Below, one piece after another: positions 63,879 through 64,000 of a stretch of 64,000 nucleotides of DNA. The DNA is from Bacteroidetes bacterium ADurb.Bin174 (lineage in GTDB: Bacteria; Bacteroidota; Bacteroidia; Bacteroidales; Paludibacteraceae), in contig MWCX01000036.1 of the NCBI GenBank assembly GCA_002070265.1, positions 62,001 through 126,000 of the forward strand, read 5' to 3'. The stretch's first letter is position 1. Each line of letters opens with the position of its first letter. The translations under genes and the position numbers were made by a program. The notes under the pieces are model-generated. The model saw only the letters and a program-made list of their open reading frames with translations. It made no database searches and had not been told where the DNA came from.

Positions 63879-64000
63879 TTAGAAATAGAACATCATATAG
63901 AGTCTGGTTCCCAAGTTGTCTGTTCCATAAGAAAAGACACTGGTGCTTGGAGATAGCAGTTCTGTCCTATATTCTACCTGGTCCGTCAAGGGATTAAATC
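63879..64000 (-). CDS. C-terminal end of an outer-membrane beta-barrel protein (cut by window edge)
   Basis: The last 39 residues of a minus-strand gene. They end NLGTRLYMMFYF and stop; an alternating hydrophobic strand with a terminal phenylalanine is typical of outer-membrane barrel proteins. The family cannot be told from this fragment. Confidence 0.5.
   Translation of the reverse strand, partial: FNPLTDQVEYRTELLSPSTSVFSYGTDNLGTRLYMMFYF

Overview
The window comes from a Bacteroidota chromosome, most likely order Bacteroidales; I cannot fix the family. The evidence is the unbroken rpsL-rpsG-fusA-S10-spc-alpha ribosomal cluster, promoters of the Bacteroidota TTG/TAnnTTTG type, very few Shine-Dalgarno sequences, a subtilase with a C-terminal type IX secretion sorting domain, a lipoprotein BamA/TamA homologue, and an Rnf complex. 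Base composition looks like about 40% GC by eye.

Layout. 1-238 is the start of a DNA-3-methyladenine glycosylase gene cut by the window edge. 539-19746 is one long plus-strand run of translation genes (S12, S7, EF-G, then S10 through L17, with secY, map, infA and rpoA), closed by a perfect hairpin terminator. 19869-29438 holds housekeeping and envelope genes: glyS, parC, a SpoU-family RNA methylase, a TamA-like lipoprotein, cvpA and a secreted protein. 29509-36070 is a minus-strand block: two glycosyltransferase-like genes preceded by a possible small gene, an MscS-type channel, xseA and a subtilase. recQ follows (36301-38211). 38405-43435 is a small carbohydrate locus (GH43, GH127, divergent GH43) consistent with removing L-arabinose units from plant polysaccharide. 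43459-47465 has nspC, a chromate-transporter half gene, rplU-rpmA and serS. 48197-54236 encodes RseC and the six-subunit Rnf ion pump, then tRNA-Gly(CCC) and carB. From 57698 to the end is a surface-polysaccharide region: flippase, alpha-1,2-fucosyltransferase, GT4, GT2, FkbM methyltransferase, a truncated DUF268 gene and the 3' end of an outer-membrane protein gene.

The least ordinary content is between the genes. Several repeat families are dispersed through the window: 7-bp and 9-bp tandem arrays, small hairpin repeats inside the ribosomal operon, a MITE-like element with terminal inverted repeats plus three half-length relatives, a palindrome-rich element with two complementary hairpin loops, and a composite repeat present as inverted copies on both sides of the rseC-rnfBCDGE block. 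One copy of the composite repeat contains the MITE-like element and the other does not, a natural occupied/empty-site comparison. No complete insertion sequence, integrase, CRISPR array or recognised defence system was seen.

The protein-level oddities are a bL17 with a long, internally duplicated Lys/Ala/Pro/Glu tail, and a 52-codon reading frame directly in front of a glycosyltransferase-like pair.
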